From: Alistipes sp.
GTDB lineage: Bacteria > Bacteroidota > Bacteroidia > Bacteroidales > Rikenellaceae
Length of the DNA: 64,000 nt
Assembly: GCA_017629985.1 (NCBI GenBank)
Contig: JAGBWD010000004.1
Span: 1-64,000 of the forward strand
Direction of reading: 5' to 3'
Shown one piece after another: positions 16,150 to 25,934 of the stretch. Position numbers and translations under genes: made by a program. Each line of letters begins with the position of its first letter. Within the stretch, counting starts at the first letter, position 1. Under the pieces are notes generated by a model that was not told where the DNA came from, did not search any database, and saw nothing but the letters and a program-made list of their open reading frames with translations.

Positions 16150-18087
16150 ATGGCTACCGAGAAGATTAACCTTACGGCTCTTGATGAGCCTGTCGGCACT
16201 ATTGCCGAAGATACGCAGACTACTACCGAGAATAGAACAAATGCAACAGAGATTGAGGTTGAAGTAGAGCAGATGAGCGAGAGCTTTGCTGACGAGGAGG
16301 CGGCGCTTGCTGCTGATGAAGCGGGACTCGAGATTGGCGAGGAGACCGCAGAGGAGGAGGCTGCAGCAACGGCACAGGGAGATGACCTCACAGGTCTCTC
16401 GGAATCAGAACTAGTCGCACTCTTTGCAAACAAGATAGAGTCTGAACCAGTACAAACACTTCGCCCAGTGGTTGAAGCCATCAAAATAGCATTTTACAAG
16501 CAACACCGCATCAAGGTAGATGCAGAGCGTAAGGCATTTATCGAGGCTGGTGGCAACGAGGATGAGTTTACACCATCACCTTGTGCTGACGAGGCGCGTT
16601 TCAAGGAGCTTTTTGCACTATATCGCAACGAGCGCGATAAGTATATCGCCGAGCTTGAGGCAAACAAGGAGAATAATCTTAAACTCAAGTTTGCCATAAT
16701 CGAGGAGCTTAAGGAGCTTATCAACTCTGACGAGACTATGAACACCACCTTCTCACGCTTCCGCGAGTTACAACAGCGCTGGAAGGAGGTAGGTCTTGTT
16801 CCACAGCAAAACGTGAAGGATCTATGGGAGACATATAACCTCCATGTGGAGAACTTCTACAACTTCATAAAGATTAACAAGGAGCTTCGCGACCTAGACC
16901 TTAAGAAGAACTACGAGCTAAAGATTAGCCTCTGTGAGCAGGCCGAGGAGCTTACCCTTGAGACACAGGTGGTAGAGGCATTCCGCCGTCTGCAGAAGCT
17001 CCACGATGAGTGGCGCGAGACAGGCCCTGTGGCTATTGAGTTTAAGGAGACCCTATGGGAGCGATTTAAGGAGGCATCTAGCCGCATCAACAAACGTCAC
17101 CAGGAGCATTTCGAGAGCCTTAAGGCGGAGCAGACAAAGAACCTCGCGCTAAAGCATGAGCTATGCCAAAAGATTGAGGCTATCACCACACGCCCAATCC
17201 TCTCACGCAAGGAGTGGAACAAGGCTAGTGAGGAGCTTCTCGAGATTCAGAAGGTGTGGAAGACCATAGGTTTTGCACCCAAGAAGGACAACAACCGCAT
17301 TTATGAGCGTTTCCGCGCTGCGTGCGACAAGTTCTTCGAGCTTAAGCGTGAGTACTACGCTGGCCAGAAGAGCGAGATGGAGCATAACCTCGCCATCAAG
17401 AATGAGCTATGCGCCGAGGCCGAGACTCTCGCAATGTCGGAGGATTGGAAGCGTGCAACAGATGAGCTTATCGCACTCCAGGCTCGCTGGAAGCAGGTAG
17501 GCCCCGTATCACGTCGCCATTCAGATATCATCTGGAAGCGTTTCCGCGCTGCATGCGACAAGTTCTTCGAGCGTAAGGCTGCACACTTTGCCTCTGTAGA
17601 TAGCCAGCATGAGGAGAACCTAAAGCTCAAGCAGGCGCTCCTCGAGGAGATGCGTGGCGCAGATGTGAAGGCTGGAGGCTTCGATGCCATCAAGGAGTTC
17701 CAGCGCCGCTGGAGCCAGATAGGATTTGTGCCTATCAAGTTTAAGGATGCTCTTCAGAAGGAGTATAAGAGCATCGTTGATGGTATGTTCGCAACACTCC
17801 GCTCTTCGGAGCGCGACCGCTCTATCAACCGTTTCCGTGAGCGTGTATCAAACATGAAGAGCAGTGGCCAGCTACGCTCGGAGCGTGAGCGTCTCTTCAA
17901 CAAGGTTCGCCAGATGGAGCAGGATATCGCACTTCTTGAGAACAACATCGGTTTCTTCTCAAAGTCGAAGAATGCCGAAGCGTTGATTGCCGATGTGCGT
18001 GAGAAGATAGAGCGCACCAAGCGCGACATGTCGGAGATTATCGAGAAGATTAAGCTTATCGATGAGCAGGAGACACACAACGCTTAA
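16150..18087 (+). CDS. DUF349 repeat protein
   Basis: A 645-residue soluble protein. The first 75 residues are strongly acidic and low in complexity. Five DUF349 repeats follow, each with a W-K-x-[VI]-G-[PFL] core: RWKEVGLVP, EWRETGPVA, VWKTIGFAP, RWKQVGPVS and RWSQIGFVP. The repeats are helical and rich in charge, and the C-terminus looks coiled-coil (residues about 575-640). No catalytic motif is visible. Such proteins are widespread in Bacteroidetes and of unknown function. It has its own promoter and sits 55 nt before pyrG. Confidence 0.85.
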   Translation: MATEKINLTALDEPVGTIAEDTQTTTENRTNATEIEVEVEQMSESFADEEAALAADEAGLEIGEETAEEEAAATAQGDDLTGLSESELVALFANKIESEPVQTLRPVVEAIKIAFYKQHRIKVDAERKAFIEAGGNEDEFTPSPCADEARFKELFALYRNERDKYIAELEANKENNLKLKFAIIEELKELINSDETMNTTFSRFRELQQRWKEVGLVPQQNVKDLWETYNLHVENFYNFIKINKELRDLDLKKNYELKISLCEQAEELTLETQVVEAFRRLQKLHDEWRETGPVAIEFKETLWERFKEASSRINKRHQEHFESLKAEQTKNLALKHELCQKIEAITTRPILSRKEWNKASEELLEIQKVWKTIGFAPKKDNNRIYERFRAACDKFFELKREYYAGQKSEMEHNLAIKNELCAEAETLAMSEDWKRATDELIALQARWKQVGPVSRRHSDIIWKRFRAACDKFFERKAAHFASVDSQHEENLKLKQALLEEMRGADVKAGGFDAIKEFQRRWSQIGFVPIKFKDALQKEYKSIVDGMFATLRSSERDRSINRFRERVSNMKSSGQLRSERERLFNKVRQMEQDIALLENNIGFFSKSKNAEALIADVREKIERTKRDMSEIIEKIKLIDEQETHNA

Positions 18088-18142
18088 CTAGCAACTAGGT
18101 AAATTTTATAAATGAAGAATAACAACAAAAAATCATAATACT

Positions 18143-19768
18143 ATGAAACTCTCAAAGCCAAAGTACATATTCGTTACCGGTGGTGTTGCATCATCTCTTG
18201 GTAAGGGTATTATTTCAGCATCTATCGCACGCCTCCTCCAGGCTCGCGGTTATTCAGTGACTATCCAGAAACTTGATCCATATATCAATGTTGATCCAGG
18301 TACTCTCAACCCTTACGAGCATGGCGAGTGCTACGTAACCGAGGATGGCACAGAGACCGACCTTGACTTGGGTCACTATGAGCGCTTCACATCTATTCAG
18401 ACCACCAAGAACAACAACGTTACCACAGGTAAGATTTACCAGTGCGTAATCGAGAAGGAGCGCAGTGGAGAGTTCTTGGGTAAGACCGTTCAGGTTATTC
18501 CTCATATCACTGACGAGATTAAGCGCCGTGTGCAGTTGTTGGGCGCAACCAAGAAGTATGACGTCATCATCACCGAGATTGGTGGTACTGTGGGTGATAT
18601 CGAGTCACTTCCATTTATCGAGTCGGTACGTCAGCTACGCTATCAGCTTGGATACCAGAACACCGTATTGGTACACCTAACACTTATCCCATATATGGCT
18701 GCTTCGGGAGAGCTTAAAACAAAGCCTACACAGCACTCTGTTAAGGAGCTTCTCTCATACGGTCTTCAGCCAGATGTTCTTGTACTTCGCTCGGAGCATA
18801 TCCTAGGCGAGGATGTACGCCGCAAGGTAGCTCTATTCTGCAATGTCACCCCAGAGGCTGTTGTAGAGTCTATTGACGTTCCTACCATCTATGAGGTGCC
18901 ATTGCGCATGCACGCACAGAATCTCGATGGCGTACTTCTCGAGAAACTTGGTCTTGAGGCTGACCAGGAGCCAGATATGACAGAGTGGGAGGCTTTCGTG
19001 GAGCGCATCAAGAACCCAAAGAGCGTTGTAGATATTGCCTTGGTAGGTAAGTATACCGAGCTTCCTGATGCCTATAAGTCTATCAGCGAGTCATTTATCC
19101 ACGCTGGAACTGTTAATGAGGTAAAGGTTAAGCTACACTACGTAAACTCGGAGCGTCTTACTATCGACAATGTCAAGGAGTATCTTGGTGGCATGTCTGC
19201 GGTTATGGTAGCTCCAGGCTTTGGCAATCGTGGTATCGAGGGTAAGCTTGTTGCGGTGCGTTATGCTCGTGAGAACAATGTTCCATTCTTTGGTATCTGC
19301 CTAGGTATGCAGTGTGCCGTTATCGAGTTTGCTCGCAACGTCTTGGGCTGGAACGATGCTAACTCTAGCGAGATGGCACAGACAAAGCATGCGGTAATAG
19401 ACCTTATGGAGGAGCAGAAGAAGGTTACTGCCAAGGGTGGCACTATGCGTCTTGGTGGCTACCCATGTCACCTTGCAGCAGGTTCTCGTTGCGCCGAGGC
19501 TTATGGCTCGGAGAATGTTGTGGAGCGTCACCGCCACCGCTACGAGTTCAACAGCACCTTCCTTGCTGATTTCGAGGCAGCAGGCATGAAGGCCGTTGGT
19601 ACAAACCCTGACACAGGCCTTGTAGAGGTTGTTGAGATTCCATCACACCGCTGGTTTGTAGGTACGCAGTATCACCCAGAGTACCACTCTACAGCGGCAA
19701 ATCCTCATCCTCTCTTTGTGAGATTTGTGAAGGAGGCCGTAGCATACCGCGATGAGCATAAAGCATAA
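18143..19768 (+). CDS. pyrG: CTP synthase
   Basis: Makes CTP from UTP, ATP and glutamine. The N-terminal synthase domain begins KYIFVTGGVASSLGKGI and includes DPYINVDPGTLNPYEHGE. The C-terminal glutaminase domain has the nucleophile elbow FFGICLGMQ and the His/Glu pair in TQYHPEYHS. Its 541 residues are standard. It probably shares a transcript with yidC, which begins 60 nt downstream. Confidence 0.97.
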   Translation: MKLSKPKYIFVTGGVASSLGKGIISASIARLLQARGYSVTIQKLDPYINVDPGTLNPYEHGECYVTEDGTETDLDLGHYERFTSIQTTKNNNVTTGKIYQCVIEKERSGEFLGKTVQVIPHITDEIKRRVQLLGATKKYDVIITEIGGTVGDIESLPFIESVRQLRYQLGYQNTVLVHLTLIPYMAASGELKTKPTQHSVKELLSYGLQPDVLVLRSEHILGEDVRRKVALFCNVTPEAVVESIDVPTIYEVPLRMHAQNLDGVLLEKLGLEADQEPDMTEWEAFVERIKNPKSVVDIALVGKYTELPDAYKSISESFIHAGTVNEVKVKLHYVNSERLTIDNVKEYLGGMSAVMVAPGFGNRGIEGKLVAVRYARENNVPFFGICLGMQCAVIEFARNVLGWNDANSSEMAQTKHAVIDLMEEQKKVTAKGGTMRLGGYPCHLAAGSRCAEAYGSENVVERHRHRYEFNSTFLADFEAAGMKAVGTNPDTGLVEVVEIPSHRWFVGTQYHPEYHSTAANPHPLFVRFVKEAVAYRDEHKA

Positions 19769-19828
19769 TAATATTAACATTACTAACAAGAGAAACTAAC
19801 AACCAAAATATTTGGTTTACACTACGAG

Positions 19829-21751
19829 ATGAATAAGAATACGATTATTGGCATTGTGCTGATGGTAGCTCTGTTTGTGGGATACTCTTTCTACCAGAGC
19901 TACGAGATTGAGAAGCAACAGGAGATACTCAAGGAAAAGGCGAAGAAGGAGCAGGCGGAGCGCGCGCAGCGTCTTGCAGAGCAGGAGGCAGAGCGCCTAG
20001 TGGAGGAGCAGATGACAGATGAGGAGCGTAACATGCGCGACTCCTTGGCAAATGTTGAGAAGATGAATGCCGAGGTTTATCACCATGGCTCTGTGCTATA
20101 CGCCGCAACTACAGGCACCTCGCAGCTAGATACCCTACGCAATGAGTTTATGAGCGTGGTATTTGACAACCACGGAGGTAAGATTGTAGACGTAACCCTC
20201 AACAACTACACTCGTTACGAGGAGGGTGACCGTGACGAACTCGTTAAGCTTATAGCTCCAGGTAGTGCCAAGATGGGTCTTCAGCTACACCGCAACGGCT
20301 CTGTGCTAAACACCGATGACTACTTCTTTAGCTCACAGGTTGATGTTCTTGATGAGCGTAGCGTAATAACCATGCACCTTGACGTAGACATTGACGCATG
20401 GGTGGAGTATACCTATACTCTTCACAACACTGGAGAGGCTAGCCGTGACTACTTGGTAGATTTCAGCATCAAGCAGCATAACATAGATGGCATGCTTCGC
20501 GACAACGAGATTACTCTTGGCTGGAGCAACCGCTCATTGCAAAACGAGCGCAACTTCCAGAACGAGGCTATGGCAACTACGATTATCTACTATGGTGAGG
20601 ATGATATGGATGAGCTTGACGCCTCGGGAGAGCGCGAGGAGCTTGAGGCACTCAATTGGATAGCCTTCAAGCAGCAGTACTTCTCATCAGCCTTTATCGC
20701 CGAGAATAACATCAACGCATCTCTAGGCTTTAAGTCGGCCAAGGATAGTAGCGTAGGCTTTGTAAAGGAGTTTGACGCTGTGGTAACCATTCCACACACC
20801 GCTGGCGAGGAGCTTTATAACTTTGCATTCTACTATGGTCCTAACGACTATAGAGTTATGAAGAGTGTTGAGTTTGCCGGCAAGCAGACAAACCTCGAGG
20901 ATATTATCCCTATGGGTGGATGGCTTATTGGCTGGTGGAACAAGTATATCACCATCCCTATCTTCTACTGGTTGGGCAACCATGGTCTCGGTTTCGGACT
21001 CATCATCCTCATCCTTACACTCTTCGTTAAGGCTGTGATACTTCCTCTTACATACAAGAGCTACATGTCTACAGCCAAGATGCGTGCTATACGTCCAGAG
21101 CTAGAGGCTATCAACAAGAAGTACCCTAACCCTGATGACGCTATGAAGAAGCAGCAGGCTACAATGGAGCTATACCAGAAGGTTGGCATCAACCCAATGG
21201 GTGGCTGTCTACCGCTCCTTATTCAAATGCCTATCTTGTGGGCTATGTTCCGCTTCTTCCCAGCAAGTATCGAGCTTCGTGGTGAGGGCTTCCTATGGGC
21301 TGATGACCTATCTACATACGATAGCATTGTGGAGCTACCATTCAATATTCCATTCTATGGTGACCACATAAGCCTCTTTGCCCTGCTTATGACACTCTCA
21401 CTCTTTGGCTACTCATACTTCACATACAAGCAGCAGGCTGCAACAACAGCTGGTCAGCCAGGCGCAGGCATGATGAAGTTTATGATGGTATACTTCATGC
21501 CACTCATGATGCTCTGCGTGATGAATAGCTTCTCATCAGGATTGTGCTACTACTACTTCCTATCGCAGATTCTCACCATGATTATCATGTTTGCTATACG
21601 CCGCAGCGTGAACGATGAGAAGGTACGCGAGAAGCTCATGACCCGTAAGCCTCGCAAGAAGTCACGCTTCCAGGAGCGTTACGAGGAGGCATTGCGCCAG
21701 CAGCAGGAGCAGGTAACCATCAACCGTGAGCAGCGCCGTCAGCGTCACTAA
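19829..21751 (+). CDS. yidC: Membrane protein insertase YidC
   Basis: Inserts proteins into the inner membrane, alone or with SecYEG. An N-terminal anchor (GIVLMVALFVGYSF) is followed by a charged coiled segment and a large periplasmic beta domain (about 90-340). The five-helix insertase core starts near GLGFGLIILILTLFVKAVI and includes KVGINPMGGCLPLLIQMPI. The C-terminal tail is highly basic (RKPRKKSRF), as in ribosome-binding YidC tails. Its 640 residues fit Bacteroidetes YidC. A strong hairpin follows the gene. Confidence 0.96.
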   Translation: MNKNTIIGIVLMVALFVGYSFYQSYEIEKQQEILKEKAKKEQAERAQRLAEQEAERLVEEQMTDEERNMRDSLANVEKMNAEVYHHGSVLYAATTGTSQLDTLRNEFMSVVFDNHGGKIVDVTLNNYTRYEEGDRDELVKLIAPGSAKMGLQLHRNGSVLNTDDYFFSSQVDVLDERSVITMHLDVDIDAWVEYTYTLHNTGEASRDYLVDFSIKQHNIDGMLRDNEITLGWSNRSLQNERNFQNEAMATTIIYYGEDDMDELDASGEREELEALNWIAFKQQYFSSAFIAENNINASLGFKSAKDSSVGFVKEFDAVVTIPHTAGEELYNFAFYYGPNDYRVMKSVEFAGKQTNLEDIIPMGGWLIGWWNKYITIPIFYWLGNHGLGFGLIILILTLFVKAVILPLTYKSYMSTAKMRAIRPELEAINKKYPNPDDAMKKQQATMELYQKVGINPMGGCLPLLIQMPILWAMFRFFPASIELRGEGFLWADDLSTYDSIVELPFNIPFYGDHISLFALLMTLSLFGYSYFTYKQQAATTAGQPGAGMMKFMMVYFMPLMMLCVMNSFSSGLCYYYFLSQILTMIIMFAIRRSVNDEKVREKLMTRKPRKKSRFQERYEEALRQQQEQVTINREQRRQRH

Positions 21752-21770
21752 TCACGAGATATACCATGCA

Positions 21771-21810
21771 GTAGGGCGTGTCCGCACATTTTCGGACACG
21801 CCTTACTTAT
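21771..21810 (+). terminator. Hairpin terminator after yidC
   Basis: A 14-bp stem, 21771-21784/21793-21806, with one G-U pair and the core GGCGTGTCCG/CGGACACGCC. The T-tract is short (TTACTTATT). Confidence 0.7.
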
Positions 21811-21914
21811 TGGCCAATGCGTAAAACAGAAAGAGTATAAATAACTATATTCCTAGTCTTGAAATAACCAGATAATATACAAAAGAATACCTTTATTAAA
21901 AAAAGGGGACGAAA

Positions 21915-21947
21915 ATTGTGCATTTGGCGCAAAAATTACTATCTTTG
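21915..21947 (+). promoter_or_regulatory. Promoter of the hydrogenase operon
   Basis: ATTG (21915-21918), 21 nt, TATCTTTG (21940-21947), 28 nt before the hydrogenase ATG. The -33 box is one base off consensus. Confidence 0.6.
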
Positions 21948-21974
21948 TTCAATTAAAAACCCAACTTTTATCGT

Positions 21975-23423
21975 ATGGCAATTAAAAATAATGTTATGAT
22001 TGTGCGCCAGAGACTTCTTACGAAACTCGTAAGCCTCTGGAATGAGGGTCAGCTAGTCGAGGCTATCGACCGTCTACCCATCGAGTTTAGTCCACGTAAC
22101 TCACAGGTTCGTGGCCGTTGCTGCATCCATAAGGAGCGCGCAGTGTGGAAGTATAAGTCGCTGCCTTTGTTGGGCTACGACATGACAGATGAGGTGGATG
22201 AGTTGATGCCACTCTCATCATACGCAAAGATGGCTCTTGACCGCACCAAGATCAAGGATAACATTATGTGCGTTATTGATGAGGCTTGTTCATCATGTGT
22301 ACGCACTAACTACGATATTACAAATCTTTGCCGTGGTTGCGTTGCTCGTGCATGTTCACACGCTTGTCCAAAGGATGCTATCGTATTCGACCCAGAGACA
22401 TCACAGGGTAAGATTGACCACAACATCTGTATCAGCTGCGGTAAGTGTCATGCTGCATGTCCATACCACGCTATTGTTTACATCCCTGTACCATGTGAGG
22501 AGGCTTGTCCTGTTGGTGCAATCTCTAAAGATGAGTATGGCGTTGAGCATATTGATGAGTCGAAGTGTATCTACTGCGGTAAGTGTATGAACGCTTGTCC
22601 ATTCGGTGCTATCTTCGAGATTTCACAGGTATTTGATATTCTTCAGGCTATCCGCCGCGGTGAGGAGGTTGTAGCAGTTGTTGCTCCATCTATCCTCTCG
22701 CAGTACAACGTTCCTACAGAGCAGGTATATGGTGCTATCAAGGCTATCGGCTTCAAGGATGTTATCGAGGTAGCTCGTGGTGCGGAGATCACTACAGAGA
22801 AGGAGACTCATGAGTTTGCCGAGAAGATGGAGGAGGGTCAGCCATTTATGACCACATCATGCTGTCCATCATATATGGAGATGGCACGCAAGCATGCTCC
22901 AGAGCTTCAGAAGTATATCTCATCTACATACTCACCTATGGTCTACACTGCCGACCTTGCACATGAGAAGTATCCTAATGCCAAGGTGGTATTCGTAGGT
23001 CCATGTATCGCAAAGCGTAAGGAGGCACGCCGTGAGGATTTGCAGGGTAAGGTAGACTTCGTACTTACATACGAGGAGGTACACGCTATCCTTGGCGGTA
23101 TGAATATCGAGCTTGGCGAGGCTAACGTACATCCTGTAGATTGCGCATCACGCCGCTCTGCACATGGCTTTGCAGAGAATGGTGGTGTTACCGCTGCTGT
23201 TAAGGAGTTGGTAGATGGCAAGATTGATTTCACAACATTGCAGATTGCAGGTCTCAACAAGAAGAACGTTGCTTTGTTGAAGGCTTATGGCAAGAGTGGC
23301 AAGGCCCCAGCACAGTTCATTGAGGTAATGGTTTGTGACGGTGGTTGTATCTCTGGTCCTAGCGTTCACACCGCATACGGTGACGGTAAGAAGACCTTTG
23401 ATGCAGAGCTTAAGAAACGATAA
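21975..23423 (+). CDS. hydA: Monomeric [FeFe] hydrogenase (group B-like)
   Basis: Iron-only hydrogenase that reduces protons or oxidises H2, probably with ferredoxin. Its 482 residues hold an N-terminal region with extra Cys motifs (CSSCVRTNYDITNLCRGC), two [4Fe-4S] ferredoxin motifs (CISCGKCHAACP, CIYCGKCMNACP) and the H-cluster domain. H-cluster ligands are intact: Cys297 in TSCCPSY, Cys344 in GPCIAKRKE, and Cys454 and Cys458 in VMVCDGGC. Cys296 is the proton-transfer position. The motifs differ from group A (TSCCPxW, MPCxxK, GGCxxGG): Tyr300 replaces Trp, Gly342 replaces Met, and ISGP follows the last Cys. These changes suit group B. It leads hydE-hydG-hydF. Confidence 0.92.
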   Translation: MAIKNNVMIVRQRLLTKLVSLWNEGQLVEAIDRLPIEFSPRNSQVRGRCCIHKERAVWKYKSLPLLGYDMTDEVDELMPLSSYAKMALDRTKIKDNIMCVIDEACSSCVRTNYDITNLCRGCVARACSHACPKDAIVFDPETSQGKIDHNICISCGKCHAACPYHAIVYIPVPCEEACPVGAISKDEYGVEHIDESKCIYCGKCMNACPFGAIFEISQVFDILQAIRRGEEVVAVVAPSILSQYNVPTEQVYGAIKAIGFKDVIEVARGAEITTEKETHEFAEKMEEGQPFMTTSCCPSYMEMARKHAPELQKYISSTYSPMVYTADLAHEKYPNAKVVFVGPCIAKRKEARREDLQGKVDFVLTYEEVHAILGGMNIELGEANVHPVDCASRRSAHGFAENGGVTAAVKELVDGKIDFTTLQIAGLNKKNVALLKAYGKSGKAPAQFIEVMVCDGGCISGPSVHTAYGDGKKTFDAELKKR

Positions 23424-23439
23424 AAAAGTCTAACACATA

Positions 23440-24495
23440 ATGACGAAGAGATTAGTAGAGAGGTTGGTACAAGGTGATAAGCTCAATGCTTCAGAGATGG
23501 GGCAGTTACTAAAAGTTGCTGCTCAAGACCCAACCATGCTACAACTCCTTCGCGACAATGCCGTCCGAACTGCACGCCAGCAGTTCGGACTTGGCATATA
23601 TATACGTGGACTTATAGAATTATCGAGTTACTGTCGCTGCAACTGCCTATACTGTGGCTTGAGGAGCAGCAATCGCAGTGCCGAGCGTTATAGGTTAAGT
23701 TCCGAGGAGGTGCTAGAGTGTTGCAAGGAGGGATATAAGTTGGGATTTCGCACCTTTGTACTCCAAGGTGGCGAGGATGGCACACACTCTGACGAGTGGC
23801 TGGAGATGCTTATATGCCAGATGCGCAGCCTCTACCCCGATGTAGCCATCACACTATCGCTTGGTGAACGTAGTGAAGAGTCATACATACGTCTAAAACG
23901 CGCTGGCGCAAACAGATATCTCCTACGCCATGAAGCTGCAAACGCTAAACTATATGAGTCGCTTCATCCTAACAGCAAGGGATTAGAACATCGTCTACGT
24001 TGTGCCGAAGCACTGAAACGTGCCAAATATCAGTTGGGATTAGGCATGATGATTGGCGTAAAGGGTCAGACCATTGAGGATATCGTGGAGGACCTAATGC
24101 TTATAGAGCGCATGCAGCCCGAGATGGTGGGCATAGGCCCATTCCTTCCACATAAGGCAACACCTCTTGGTGAGGAGCCAGCAGGAGATTTAAACCTCAC
24201 ATTAGCAACGATAGCCATAGTGCGTCTAATGCTCCCCAAGGCGCTACTACCATCTACTACGGCCCTCGCAACATTGACACCGCGAGGAAGGCTGGAGGGT
24301 ATACTATCGGGAGCAAATGTCGTGATGCCCAACCTCTCCCCCTCGGATGTTAGGGCTAAATACGCGATTTATGAGAATAAAGCCTCATGGGGTAAGGAGG
24401 CTGCCGAAGGTCTAGAGGCTCTAGAACAGGAGCTTAAGAGTATCGGCTACCACATAGATTACTCAAGAGGCGATTTTAACAACCTAAAACAGTAA
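23440..24495 (+). CDS. hydE: [FeFe] hydrogenase maturase HydE
   Basis: Radical SAM enzyme that helps build the azadithiolate bridge and di-iron subcluster of the H-cluster. The SAM cluster motif CX3CX2C is visible as CRCNCLYC near residue 65. The TIM barrel continues with FVLQGGEDG and GMMIGVKGQT. Its 351 residues fit HydE. It begins 16 nt after the hydrogenase stop and ends 5 nt before hydG, clearly in one operon. Confidence 0.95.
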   Translation: MTKRLVERLVQGDKLNASEMGQLLKVAAQDPTMLQLLRDNAVRTARQQFGLGIYIRGLIELSSYCRCNCLYCGLRSSNRSAERYRLSSEEVLECCKEGYKLGFRTFVLQGGEDGTHSDEWLEMLICQMRSLYPDVAITLSLGERSEESYIRLKRAGANRYLLRHEAANAKLYESLHPNSKGLEHRLRCAEALKRAKYQLGLGMMIGVKGQTIEDIVEDLMLIERMQPEMVGIGPFLPHKATPLGEEPAGDLNLTLATIAIVRLMLPKALLPSTTALATLTPRGRLEGILSGANVVMPNLSPSDVRAKYAIYENKASWGKEAAEGLEALEQELKSIGYHIDYSRGDFNNLKQ

Positions 24496-24500
24496 CTATT

Positions 24501-25931
24501 ATGAGTGAATTGAAATATGACGTAAGGTCAGAGCATGCCGAGGAGTTTATCCACGATGGCGAGATACGTGCTACACTAGAGTATGCACAAAGTGCGTGTA
24601 ACGACAAGGCTCTTGTAGAGGAGATTCTCGCAAAGGCCGAGCTAGGCAAGGGCATTTCTCACCGCGAAGCAGCCGTACTTATTGAGGTTAAGGATAAGGA
24701 GATTGAGGAGCGCATATATACTATCGCACGCCGCCTCAAGGAGAAGATTTATGGCAATCGTATTGTGATGTTTGCCCCATTGTATCTCTCAAACCACTGT
24801 GTAAATGGCTGTGTATATTGCCCTTATCACGCAAAAAACAAGACAATACCACGCCGCAAACTCACGCAGGAGGAGATACGCCGCGAGGTTATTGCTCTTC
24901 AGGATATGGGACATAAGCGACTAGCTCTAGAGACTGGAGAGCATCCAAAGCTATCGCCTATAGAGTATGTCTTGGAGTCTATAGACACCATCTACTCCAT
25001 CCACCACAAGAACGGAGCTATACGCCGTGTGAATGTGAATATTGCAGCTACAACCGTTGAGAACTACACCCGTCTGAAGGATGCTGGTATAGGAACATAT
25101 ATCCTATTTGAGGAGACATACGACAAGGCGGCGTATGAGCGTCTTCACCCTACAGGTCCAAAGAGCGACTGGGCATACCACACCGAGGCGATGGATAGAG
25201 CTATGCTAGGTGGCATTGACGATGTTGGTGTAGGAGCATTGTTCGGATTATCAAACTATAGATATGATGTGGTAGGTATTCTTATGCATGCAGAGCATCT
25301 TGAGGCTCGTTTTGGCGTAGGCCCTCACACCATCAGCGTTCCTCGCATCCGCCCTGCTGACGACATTGACCCTCGAGACTTCCCCGATGCTGTCACCGAT
25401 GAGGTATTCCGCCGCATTGTTGCCGTACTTCGCATTGCCGCGCCATATACAGGCATGATTGTATCTACACGTGAGTCGAAGGCTTGCCGCGAGCTAGTTC
25501 TCGATGTTGGTGTATCACAGCTCAGCGGTGGCTCCAAGACCTCGGTAGGAGGTTATGCCGAGGGCATTGTAGATGCCGAGGATTCAGCGCAGTTCGATAT
25601 CTCGGATAACCGCACCTTGGATGAGATTGTGGGCTGGCTCCTAGAGCTAGGCTACATACCTAGCTTCTGCACCGCATGCTACCGTGAGGGTCGCACAGGC
25701 GATCGCTTTATGTCATTGGCAAAGAGAGGCTTGATAGGAAACTGCTGCGCCCCAAATGCCCTTATGACATTAGCGGAGTACCTCGAGGATTACGCATCGC
25801 CAAGAGTTAAAATCGAGGGTGCAAAGATGATAGACCGTCTAACACAGATTATCCCTTCGGAGAAGGTTCGCCGTATAACTATGGAGAACCTAGCAGCTAT
25901 AGCCGAGGGTAAGCGCGACTTCAGATTCTAG
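24501..25931 (+). CDS. hydG: [FeFe] hydrogenase maturase HydG
   Basis: Radical SAM tyrosine lyase that makes the CO and CN ligands of the H-cluster. The N-terminal motif CVNGCVYCPYH holds the SAM cluster (CX3CX2C). The C-terminal auxiliary cluster motif is present as FCTACYREG followed by GNCC, a CX2CX22C pattern. Its 476 residues are typical. It lies between hydE and hydF with gaps of 5 and 3 nt. Confidence 0.96.
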   Translation: MSELKYDVRSEHAEEFIHDGEIRATLEYAQSACNDKALVEEILAKAELGKGISHREAAVLIEVKDKEIEERIYTIARRLKEKIYGNRIVMFAPLYLSNHCVNGCVYCPYHAKNKTIPRRKLTQEEIRREVIALQDMGHKRLALETGEHPKLSPIEYVLESIDTIYSIHHKNGAIRRVNVNIAATTVENYTRLKDAGIGTYILFEETYDKAAYERLHPTGPKSDWAYHTEAMDRAMLGGIDDVGVGALFGLSNYRYDVVGILMHAEHLEARFGVGPHTISVPRIRPADDIDPRDFPDAVTDEVFRRIVAVLRIAAPYTGMIVSTRESKACRELVLDVGVSQLSGGSKTSVGGYAEGIVDAEDSAQFDISDNRTLDEIVGWLLELGYIPSFCTACYREGRTGDRFMSLAKRGLIGNCCAPNALMTLAEYLEDYASPRVKIEGAKMIDRLTQIIPSEKVRRITMENLAAIAEGKRDFRF

Positions 25932-25934
25932 CCT